From NCBI GenBank assembly GCA_023957475.1, contig JAMLHA010000015.1, positions 1 through 64,000 of the forward strand: a DNA stretch of 64,000 nt, in the 5' to 3' direction. The position numbers and the translations under genes were made by a program. Of this stretch, positions 7,912 through 15,613 are shown piece after piece; positions within the stretch are counted from its first letter, which is position 1; each line of letters begins with the position of its first letter. This stretch comes from Crocinitomicaceae bacterium (GTDB lineage: Bacteria > Bacteroidota > Bacteroidia > Flavobacteriales_D > Crocinitomicaceae). The notes below the pieces were generated by a model, which saw only the letters and a list, made by a program, of their open reading frames with translations, had not been told where the DNA came from and made no database searches.

Positions 7912-9363
7912 ATGATTTTTAAAAGTAGCATCGGTTTTCGTTTTTCCAAGGAAAACAATACTGTATTTCGAACATTTAATTGCATTCAAAATACAGAAAA
8001 CGAAGAGGGATTTTGTGTGGCAACTAAAGATGAGGTGGAACAAGCAGCAGAATTAGCACACCAAGCTTTTAGAGCTTATCAAAAAACACCTCCAGAGTTA
8101 AGAGCTCAGTTTTTAAGTGCTATTGGAGATGAATTAAATACCAATCGTGAACAATTAATTACCCAATTTTGCAAAGAAGCGAGTTTGCCTGAATCAAGGG
8201 CTATTATTGAATTGAATAGAACTGTTTTCCAATTAAAAAATTATGGAGATTATTTACTTTCTCCTAATTGGAGTCGATTTATAGAAAGTCGTGACGCCCA
8301 TCAAACACTATTTATTCATAGTTCATTACAAGCAATTGGACCTGTTGTTGTTTTTGGATCAAGTAATTTTCCATTTGCTTATTCTACTGCTGGTGGTGAT
8401 ACTGCCTCAGCTTTAGCTGCTGGTTGCCCAGTCATTGTAAAAGCGCATCCGATGCATGCAGGTACAAGCTGTTTGGTTGCAGAGTGCATTGTTCGTGTTG
8501 CTCAAAAGTTGAATTTACCTGATGGTGTTTTTTCTCATTTATTAGATAATGGTCATGCTGTTGGATCTCAATTGGTTCAACATGAATATATAAAAGCCGT
8601 TGGTTTTACAGGTTCAATTAAAGGCGGAAGAGCATTGATGGATTTGGCAGCGCAACGAAAATCTCCTATTCCTGTTTTTGCAGAAATGGGAAGTATCAAT
8701 CCAGTGGTTTTCTTTGCTTCTGAATTGGAAAAGAATACTGCTTTTTGGGTAGAAAAATACGCACATTCCATTTCCAACGATGCAGGGCAATTTTGCACCA
8801 AACCTGGATTGATTTTTGTGCCAAACACTCCAGATTCAACTTTTTTTATTGAACAAGTGAAACAAGCGTTGCAACAAATGGATCCAAAATGTCATTTGCA
8901 CCCCAATTTGTTCAACAGTTTTAAAAAACAAGTGGAACAATCTTTTGATTGGATCGAAAGTGGTCAACCTTTCCATTCACAACCTGTTTTAAGAGAATTG
9001 AAAAGCATTGACTTTAAGAAAAATGAACAATTTCGAGAAGAATTTTTTGGGCCGCAATCAATCGTTGTAAAATACCAAACAATTGAAGAATTAGAAAAGA
9101 TGCTCCTATTGCTTGATGGGCAATTAACATCTACAGTTATTGGTTCTGAAGAAGAATTTGATAAACATGAATCAATTATTGATTTATTAAAAGAAAGAGC
9201 AGGTAGAATTATTTTTAATGGAGTTCCAACAGGTGTTACTGTTTGTGACGCTATGGTGCATGGGGGAGTTTATCCAAGTGCATCTGATAGCCGATTCACT
9301 GCGGTTGGAAGTCAGAGTGTTTATCGGTTTTTGCGACCAATAGCAGTGCAAAAAAACAAATAA
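7912..9363 (+). CDS. Aldehyde dehydrogenase, ketoglutarate-semialdehyde-type
   Basis: An NAD(P)-dependent aldehyde dehydrogenase of 483 residues. Catalytic Cys295 is in NDAGQFCTKPG, general base Glu258 in FAEMGSINPV and Asn152 in GSSNFPF. The run AEMGSINP and the spacing resemble 2,5-dioxovalerate (alpha-ketoglutarate semialdehyde) dehydrogenases of sugar-acid and hydroxyproline breakdown. No such pathway gene lies nearby, so the substrate is an inference. The N-terminus is short against family members of about 520 residues, but no frame break is seen. It is translationally close to both neighbours: five bases after the hemerythrin gene and one base before the next gene. Confidence 0.85.
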   Translation: MIFKSSIGFRFSKENNTVFRTFNCIQNTENEEGFCVATKDEVEQAAELAHQAFRAYQKTPPELRAQFLSAIGDELNTNREQLITQFCKEASLPESRAIIELNRTVFQLKNYGDYLLSPNWSRFIESRDAHQTLFIHSSLQAIGPVVVFGSSNFPFAYSTAGGDTASALAAGCPVIVKAHPMHAGTSCLVAECIVRVAQKLNLPDGVFSHLLDNGHAVGSQLVQHEYIKAVGFTGSIKGGRALMDLAAQRKSPIPVFAEMGSINPVVFFASELEKNTAFWVEKYAHSISNDAGQFCTKPGLIFVPNTPDSTFFIEQVKQALQQMDPKCHLHPNLFNSFKKQVEQSFDWIESGQPFHSQPVLRELKSIDFKKNEQFREEFFGPQSIVVKYQTIEELEKMLLLLDGQLTSTVIGSEEEFDKHESIIDLLKERAGRIIFNGVPTGVTVCDAMVHGGVYPSASDSRFTAVGSQSVYRFLRPIAVQKNK

Positions 9364-9364
9364 G

Positions 9365-9847
9365 ATGGAAAAAAAGCACAAAGAGTGGATGGAGCAAGCA
9401 GTTGCTAAAAAAGATGAAATTACCAAGCAGTTAAAGATTTTTCAAAAGAAAAAACCAAAAAATTTAGATACAATTTTTCATACCGCTCATCAAAAAGCAT
9501 TTTCAAAAATTGATTGCTTGAAATGTGCAAATTGTTGCAAAACAACTAGCCCCATTTTTCGTCCAATTGATATTCAACGCATTTCAAATCACTTGCGTAT
9601 GACAGAGGGGAATTTTATAAAAAAATACCTTAGAATTGATGAAGATAACGATTATGTTTTGCAGCAATCACCTTGTGCTTTTTTAAATGATGACAACACT
9701 TGTAGTATTTACGAACACAGACCTCTTGCCTGCAGAGAATATCCGCATACAGACCGCAAGAATATGTATCAAATAATGGATTTAACACGAAAAAATGCAG
9801 CTATTTGTCCAGCGGTTTCTCAAATTTTAACAGAAATTGTAAAATAA
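9365..9847 (+). CDS. YkgJ-type cysteine-cluster protein
   Basis: A 160-residue cytoplasmic protein with the CxxCxxCC motif (Cys51, 54, 57, 58) and further cysteines in SPCAF, NTCSIYEHRP and ACREYP. This is the pattern of the YkgJ/UPF0153 family, thought to bind zinc or iron; the biochemical role is not established. It starts one base after the aldehyde dehydrogenase stop codon and ends the operon. Pairing with a hemerythrin-like protein could suggest iron or redox handling, but that is only context. Confidence 0.85.
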   Translation: MEKKHKEWMEQAVAKKDEITKQLKIFQKKKPKNLDTIFHTAHQKAFSKIDCLKCANCCKTTSPIFRPIDIQRISNHLRMTEGNFIKKYLRIDEDNDYVLQQSPCAFLNDDNTCSIYEHRPLACREYPHTDRKNMYQIMDLTRKNAAICPAVSQILTEIVK

Positions 9848-9914
9848 TTTACAGATTCAGCAAACTTTTTTCTACTTTTATACGTTATATCTTTAATAAT
9901 AAACCAAATCTCCT

Positions 9915-12900
9915 ATGCGAAAACTAGTTTTAGTTTGTTTATTTATTATTACCTTTTTTTCTGATTCTTTTTCTCAAAGAGGTAAAGATGGTAATTATAC
10001 GGTCTCAGCACCGAATAGTGTTGTAAATACTTATACTTCATTAACAGCTAATGCATCAGTTGGAAATACATATATTTCTGTAACAAGTAATGCGTTAAAT
10101 GGAGCTGGATTCTCTGGAAATTTAGCACAAGGTGATTTGATATTGATTCATCAATCACAAGGTGTTTCTCATTACCAAGATTATTATGATCCATCTATTT
10201 TCTCATTAGATATTGATTGGTATGCTCCTTTTGCTTATGGGAGTACAGCTTACGCTTATGGACACGCTTCAGATCCTTACAAATATGCTGAATTATATGG
10301 TCGTGTATTGGATTATATGAATGCAGGAAATTACGAATTACGTGAAGTTCTTTCTATTTCTGGTACTACTACAATTAATTTAACTTGTGGTTTAGAAAAA
10401 AATTATACAGCCTCAGGACACGTTCAAGTTATCCGAATTCCTCGTTACCAAGATTTGACAATCAACGCGGGGGCATCTGTGACTTCACCCAATTGGAATG
10501 GAACTACAGGAGGAATAGTATCTGTTGAGGTTAACGGTAATTTGCAATTGAATGGTTCTATAAATGTCTCTTCTAAAGGATTTAGAGGAGGTCAATTGAA
10601 TGGCAATAGTGAAACAGGCTCTAATACAGCTCATACTGAAGGTCCTGGAAATGGAGACTCTTCTTTAGGCTTGAATAACTCAACAAAAGGAGGGGCAACA
10701 GGGGAAAGTATTGTTGGTTACACGACAGAATATAGCAGTATTTACATAGGATATGGACGTGGAGCAGTTGGAAACGGCGGTGGCGGTGGTGGAATTCAGA
10801 ATGCTGGTGGTGGTGGTGGAGCCAATATTGGTAGTCAGATTGGTTATACAGGCAAAGGAATACCAACTCCTGGATATGCTACTTTTTGGAATACAGAAAA
10901 GGCAGGAATGGCTACAACATTGAGTGCAGGTGGTGGTAGAGGTGGTTATTCTTATGCAAATGCCCAAAATTATGGTGTAACACCTTATGTTGGACCAAAC
11001 AATACAGGATGGGGTGGTAATGCTCGAAAAGAGAATGGAGGTTATGGTGGGCACCCACTACAATATGATGCGAATCGTATCTTCTTTGGCGGCGGCGGCG
11101 GTGCTGGAGGACAAGATTCAGGACAAGGTGGACAAGGTGGTAATGGCGGTGGAATCGCTTTACTAACGGTTTATGGAAATGTAACCGGTTCGGGTTCAAT
11201 TGTTGCAAATGGTGAAGTAGGACAAAGCACAAACCCACTTAATCAAACAGTAAGTTCATCAAATAAACGTAAAGGTAATGATGGTGCCGGTGGTGGAGGC
11301 GCAGGTGGTTATATTTATTTTAAAGCATTAAATAGCCTTCCAAGCACTATTAGCCTACAAGCGGATGGAGGTAATGGTGGAACAGTTAACTTATTGTATT
11401 TTACAGGTGCTTTTAGTACTGAAAAACCAGAATTAACAGGACCAGGAGCAGGTGGAGCAGGTGGAGCCATTGCATATACGGCAGGGACTCCAACAAATAG
11501 CATTAGTGGAGGCGCACCAGGAGGAACACAAAGTAATGGTGGCCAGAATCCTATGTCAGCAAATTTTCCAATGAATGGTGCAACTTCAGGTGGCACCGGA
11601 ATGACGGATTTAGTAGCTCCTATTTTTGATATTATTGCTCAAAATGATACAATTTGTGGTAGTCAATCTGGAACATTGACTGCAACAACTGTTGGAACTT
11701 TTCCAAGTGGCTCTACAATTGGGTGGTACACATCTCAATTTGGTGGCACTCCCGTTGCTACTGGAACAACTTATAATACACCTGTTCTATCAACTACAAC
11801 AACCTATTATGTAGGAAATTGTCCAGGAACATTTAGAAAGCCTGTTAAAGTAGTTGTTGGACAAAACCCAGTTATTTCTGGTACAGCTGTTATCACTGAT
11901 GCAACATGTACAACTGGAGGTTCTATTTCTGGATTAACTGTTTCTGGTGGTACCGGAACATTAACGTATGATTGGAATGGAAATTCAGCTACAGGCCCTT
12001 CTATTTCAAATGCTTCAACTGGTAGTTATACTTTAACAGTAACCGATGCCAGTGGATGTTCTTCGCAAAGCGGCCCATATACAATTAATGGTGTTGGTGG
12101 ACCAGTTATATCTGGAACTCCAACCATCACTGCACAAACATGTAATTCGAATGGAACGATTACAGGTTTAACAGTTTCTGCTTCGGTAAGTATCTCTTCT
12201 TATAGTTGGAGTGGAACAACAACAACGAATCAAGATTTATCTGCACCAGCTGGTAGCTATACTTTGACAGTAACCGACGCAAATGGTTGTACCGCACAAA
12301 GTGGCCCTTATACAATAGGTACAGCTCCAGTTCCATCTATTTCTGGAACAGCAGTGATTATAAATGCCAATTGCAACAACGGCGGAAGTATAACTGGTTT
12401 AACCGCTTCTAGTGGAGTAGGTGCGTTAACATATAGTTGGAATGGAACGTCTTCTTCTACTATTGACACAACCAATGCTGCCGCAGGTTCTTATACATTA
12501 ACTGTAACAGATGCAAATGGTTGCACCGCTCAATCTGGACCATACCAAATAAATACCGATGCTAATCCTGTGATTTCTGGTACTGCTGTAGTTACTGATG
12601 CCACATGTACCACTCAAGGTAGTATTACAGGACTATCAGCAAGTGGTGTAGGTACGTTGACTTATGAATGGAACAGTACGACGTCATCAACGATTGATTT
12701 GTCAAACGCAGCAAATGGAAACTATACATTGACTGTAACAGATGGAAATGGTTGTTCAACTCAATCAGGACCTTATACAATTAACATTACAGGTGGACCT
12801 ACAATTAGTGGTACGCCAGTTATTACTGATGAAACTTGTTTGCATACAGGATCTATTACAGGATTAATCGTAACAGGTGGAACAGGCACAATTACCTATA

Positions 12901-14234
12901 GTTGGAATAGCACAATTACTTCGTCAGCAGATTTAACCAATGCACCTGCAGGAAGTTATACACTCTATGTGGCAGATGGTAATGGATGTATTTCTCAAAG
13001 TGGACCATATACTATTAATCAAATAGCTGCTCCAGTTATTTCTGGCACTCCAACCATTGTAGATGCAACTTGTTCACAAGGAGGGAGCATATCTGGATTA
13101 ACAGTAACAGGAGGAGCTCAACCATACAGTTATTCATGGAATAGTGGAACTTATACAACATTAGATATTGCAAATGCACCCGCAGGTTCTTATACATTAA
13201 CATTAACAGATAATAATGGATGTATAGTTACAAGTGGACCATACACAATAGGGAGTCAAGGAGCTGTTGGTATTTCAGGAACAGCAGTTGTGGCAGCTGC
13301 AACTTGTACAACAGGTGGATCAATTACAGGATTATCGGCAAGTGGTGGGTCAGCGCCATATACTTATGAATGGAATGGAATATCAAACCCAACGGCAGAT
13401 ATTTCTAATTTACAACCAGGAACATATACCTTACTAATTGAAGATAATAATGGTTGTACGGTGACAAGTGTTACTTATACAGTTAACGCACCCAATTTAC
13501 CAGTTATTGGAGCACCAACAAGTGTTGCAAATGCAAGTTGCGTACAAGGAGGAAGTATTCTTGGAGTGACGGTCACAAATGGAGCAGGACCTTATCAATA
13601 TTCTTGGAACAATGGTCAATATACAACTGCGGATATTCTCAATGCACCAGCTGGAACATACACTTTAACGGTAACAGATGCTAATGGTTGTCAGGTAACA
13701 GGAAATGCTATAACTATTGGGCAAGATGTGTTGGTTGATGCGCAATTTTCGTATTCTCCAGATCCAGTGTTTATCAATGAAACAGTACAATTTAATGATG
13801 AATCAATAGGAGCAATCACATCATGGGAATGGCATATTGATACAAATACAACAGTTATTCAACATCCAACCCATACATTTACACAAGCAGGAACTTATGA
13901 TGTAACTTTAATTGTAAATGACGTTAATGGATGTATAGATTCTATTACAGTGACTATTGAAGTACTTTCAGAATTAGAAGTACCAAATGTAATCACTGTG
14001 AATGGAGATGGTGTAAATGATCTATTTGAGATAAAAGGGTTAACACCAAATACTAAAGTGATTATCTTAAATAGATGGGGCGAATTAATCTATTCAAGTG
14101 ATAATTACGATAATACGTGGGATGGAAAAGATAAATCAGGGAAATATGTGACAGAAGGGGTTTATACCTATCTTGTCGTTAAAGAAGATGGAAATAAAAA
14201 ACATGGATTTGTTCATGTAGTTTTAAATAATTAA
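9915..14234 (+). CDS. Giant secreted adhesin with SprB repeats
   Basis: A 1439-residue surface protein. A signal peptide ends near residue 20 (SDSFSQ). Residues about 200-560 are glycine-rich, with several runs of four to six Gly. An Ig-like segment (about 565-645) precedes eight SprB-type repeats of about 77 residues (651-1273), each running from ISGT to SGPYTI with a conserved Cys pair. A PKD domain follows (about 1274-1358, with SWEWHIDTNT and HTFTQAGTYDV), then a gliding-type C-terminal domain (VPNVITVNGDGVNDLFEI to the end) that directs export through T9SS. It is shorter than F. johnsoniae SprB but of the same design, so a role in surface adhesion or gliding is inferred. Confidence 0.9.
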   Translation: MRKLVLVCLFIITFFSDSFSQRGKDGNYTVSAPNSVVNTYTSLTANASVGNTYISVTSNALNGAGFSGNLAQGDLILIHQSQGVSHYQDYYDPSIFSLDIDWYAPFAYGSTAYAYGHASDPYKYAELYGRVLDYMNAGNYELREVLSISGTTTINLTCGLEKNYTASGHVQVIRIPRYQDLTINAGASVTSPNWNGTTGGIVSVEVNGNLQLNGSINVSSKGFRGGQLNGNSETGSNTAHTEGPGNGDSSLGLNNSTKGGATGESIVGYTTEYSSIYIGYGRGAVGNGGGGGGIQNAGGGGGANIGSQIGYTGKGIPTPGYATFWNTEKAGMATTLSAGGGRGGYSYANAQNYGVTPYVGPNNTGWGGNARKENGGYGGHPLQYDANRIFFGGGGGAGGQDSGQGGQGGNGGGIALLTVYGNVTGSGSIVANGEVGQSTNPLNQTVSSSNKRKGNDGAGGGGAGGYIYFKALNSLPSTISLQADGGNGGTVNLLYFTGAFSTEKPELTGPGAGGAGGAIAYTAGTPTNSISGGAPGGTQSNGGQNPMSANFPMNGATSGGTGMTDLVAPIFDIIAQNDTICGSQSGTLTATTVGTFPSGSTIGWYTSQFGGTPVATGTTYNTPVLSTTTTYYVGNCPGTFRKPVKVVVGQNPVISGTAVITDATCTTGGSISGLTVSGGTGTLTYDWNGNSATGPSISNASTGSYTLTVTDASGCSSQSGPYTINGVGGPVISGTPTITAQTCNSNGTITGLTVSASVSISSYSWSGTTTTNQDLSAPAGSYTLTVTDANGCTAQSGPYTIGTAPVPSISGTAVIINANCNNGGSITGLTASSGVGALTYSWNGTSSSTIDTTNAAAGSYTLTVTDANGCTAQSGPYQINTDANPVISGTAVVTDATCTTQGSITGLSASGVGTLTYEWNSTTSSTIDLSNAANGNYTLTVTDGNGCSTQSGPYTINITGGPTISGTPVITDETCLHTGSITGLIVTGGTGTITYSWNSTITSSADLTNAPAGSYTLYVADGNGCISQSGPYTINQIAAPVISGTPTIVDATCSQGGSISGLTVTGGAQPYSYSWNSGTYTTLDIANAPAGSYTLTLTDNNGCIVTSGPYTIGSQGAVGISGTAVVAAATCTTGGSITGLSASGGSAPYTYEWNGISNPTADISNLQPGTYTLLIEDNNGCTVTSVTYTVNAPNLPVIGAPTSVANASCVQGGSILGVTVTNGAGPYQYSWNNGQYTTADILNAPAGTYTLTVTDANGCQVTGNAITIGQDVLVDAQFSYSPDPVFINETVQFNDESIGAITSWEWHIDTNTTVIQHPTHTFTQAGTYDVTLIVNDVNGCIDSITVTIEVLSELEVPNVITVNGDGVNDLFEIKGLTPNTKVIILNRWGELIYSSDNYDNTWDGKDKSGKYVTEGVYTYLVVKEDGNKKHGFVHVVLNN
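11865..13734 (+). repeat. Eight tandem SprB repeats inside the adhesin gene
   Basis: Eight units of about 230 bases encode copies of ISGTxxxxxATCxxGGSIxGLxxxGG, a short strand region ending in YxWN, then AxAGSYTLTVTDxNGC and SGPYTI. The units differ clearly at the nucleotide level, so the array is old rather than a recent expansion. The last two units lose parts of the SGPYTI end. Confidence 0.9.
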
Positions 14235-14267
14235 ATATTTTTTGTAATTTAACAACAATTTTAAGCC

Positions 14268-14846
14268 ATGTTAGACACTAAAAAATATGCTAGTATATCT
14301 ATTGGTAACATATACCGAGAGTATTTGCGTGTCTATGAGGAAGACCAAAAATTGAAGATTTTACTAAAATATTTTGGCGAGTTTTCCATCAATTTGATTA
14401 GAAATTTTGCAGATGGTATAGAAAATATCATGGCAAAAGAAGGAGATAAACGACATATTGTAAAACGAATGTTTAGTATTCTAATTGAAGGGTTACAAAA
14501 TGCACATATTCACGGTGGAAAAGATGAAAATGGAGAGCAAAAAGCCTTCTTAATTATCTCTCAAAATAAAGAAGAATACAAGCTTACTTTAGGAAATATT
14601 TTGGAAAATGAAGATAAAGAATCTGTTATTTCTTATCTGGGGAATATCAATAATCACAATGAAGAAGAATTAAAACAACTTTACATTGCCATATTGAAAA
14701 ATGGATATTTATCCAAAAAAGGTGGAGCAGGATTAGGTATCGTTACAATGCGTATGAAATCTTCTAAAAAATTAAAATACAATGTTTACGAACTTACTCC
14801 AGATAAATCGTTCTTAGTAATGGAGGTTTGTTTAAATAGGAATTAA
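14268..14846 (+). CDS. SiaB-family GHKL-type kinase-like protein
   Basis: A 192-residue cytoplasmic protein resembling the SiaB family of small serine kinases related to anti-sigma factors. The N-box-like helix LIEGLQNAHIHG (about residues 74-85) and a glycine-rich lid GGAGLGIVTM (about 151-160) match the ATP-binding parts of that fold. Members act in partner-switching or signalling circuits, but no SiaC-like partner gene is adjacent. It begins 33 bases after the adhesin gene, so readthrough is possible. It converges with the trmH-like gene, the two stop codons overlapping by three to four bases. Confidence 0.75.
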   Translation: MLDTKKYASISIGNIYREYLRVYEEDQKLKILLKYFGEFSINLIRNFADGIENIMAKEGDKRHIVKRMFSILIEGLQNAHIHGGKDENGEQKAFLIISQNKEEYKLTLGNILENEDKESVISYLGNINNHNEEELKQLYIAILKNGYLSKKGGAGLGIVTMRMKSSKKLKYNVYELTPDKSFLVMEVCLNRN

Positions 14847-15613
14847 AATTCGCCTCTAAAAAATTCAGACAATAAAATACTTGTTGCCATTGAAACATTT
14901 AATGATTCAGCACCTCCTTTTTTAGGAATAGTAATTGGTTGTGTAATAAATGGAACCAATTCTTTAGAAATACCACTGCCTTCATTGCCCATCAATAAAA
15001 TACCATGAGGTTTTAACGGTTGCTCATACACATTTTTCCCTTCTAAAAGTGCTCCATATATTGGTAGTTTTGTTGTTGAAAAGAAATCTTTTAAATCTAA
15101 ATAATCAACTTCGACACGTAAAAAAGCTCCCATAGTGGCTTGTATCACTTTGGGATTATATATATCAACAGTCGTTGTGGAGCAAATAATTTTTTCAATA
15201 CCAAACCAATCCGCTAAGCGCATGATTGTTCCCATATTACCTGGGTCTTGGATAGAATCTAATGCAAGGATAAAGGATGGATTGGAATTTTTTTGCTGCA
15301 TTTTTTTAACAACAGCTATAACTTTATTGGGAGTTTTTAAAGAAGAACATTTTTTTAATGTAGCAGCATCACATACAAAATGATGAAAAGTTTTATTTGT
15401 GTCAATTTGATAATCTGGAGTAGAAACAATGTATTCAATTGAATCCGGGGTATTAGCTATAATTTCAGACACAATCTTCTCTCCTTCAGCAAGAAATAAT
15501 CCTTGAATATCTCGACACTTTTTTTGCTGTAAACAATTAATTTGTTTTATCTTATTAAGCGATAAGTTTTCTGCATTCACTTTTATATTATTTTTGTTTT
15601 CGAAATTACACAT
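14843..15613 (-). CDS. TrmH/SpoU-family RNA 2'-O-methyltransferase
   Basis: An S-adenosylmethionine-dependent RNA ribose methyltransferase of 256 residues, with an N-terminal substrate-binding domain (about 20-105) and a SPOUT catalytic domain (about 115-256). The three SpoU motifs are visible: the N-x-G-x3-R type in DPGNMGTIMR, LLMGNEGSGIS, and IPKKGGAESLNVSMA. Whether it acts on rRNA or tRNA cannot be told from this. Its ATG ends at 15613, exactly next to the start codon of the divergent outer-membrane gene, so the two promoters must lie in each other's coding region. Confidence 0.9.
   Translation of the reverse strand: MCNFENKNNIKVNAENLSLNKIKQINCLQQKKCRDIQGLFLAEGEKIVSEIIANTPDSIEYIVSTPDYQIDTNKTFHHFVCDAATLKKCSSLKTPNKVIAVVKKMQQKNSNPSFILALDSIQDPGNMGTIMRLADWFGIEKIICSTTTVDIYNPKVIQATMGAFLRVEVDYLDLKDFFSTTKLPIYGALLEGKNVYEQPLKPHGILLMGNEGSGISKELVPFITQPITIPKKGGAESLNVSMATSILLSEFFRGEF
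15589..15596 (+). promoter_or_regulatory. -7 box of the TamL-like gene inside trmH-like coding sequence
   Basis: TATTTTTG is an exact -7 box, 17 bases before the TTG start at 15614. It lies within codons 6-9 of the divergent methyltransferase gene. It supports the TTG start of the plus-strand gene. Confidence 0.6.

Noticed and set aside
10621..11596. Long minus-strand reading frames opposite the glycine-rich part of the adhesin
   Set aside because: They are rich in His, Pro, Ser and Thr and result from GGT/GGA repeats on the coding strand; no start signals or family resemblance.
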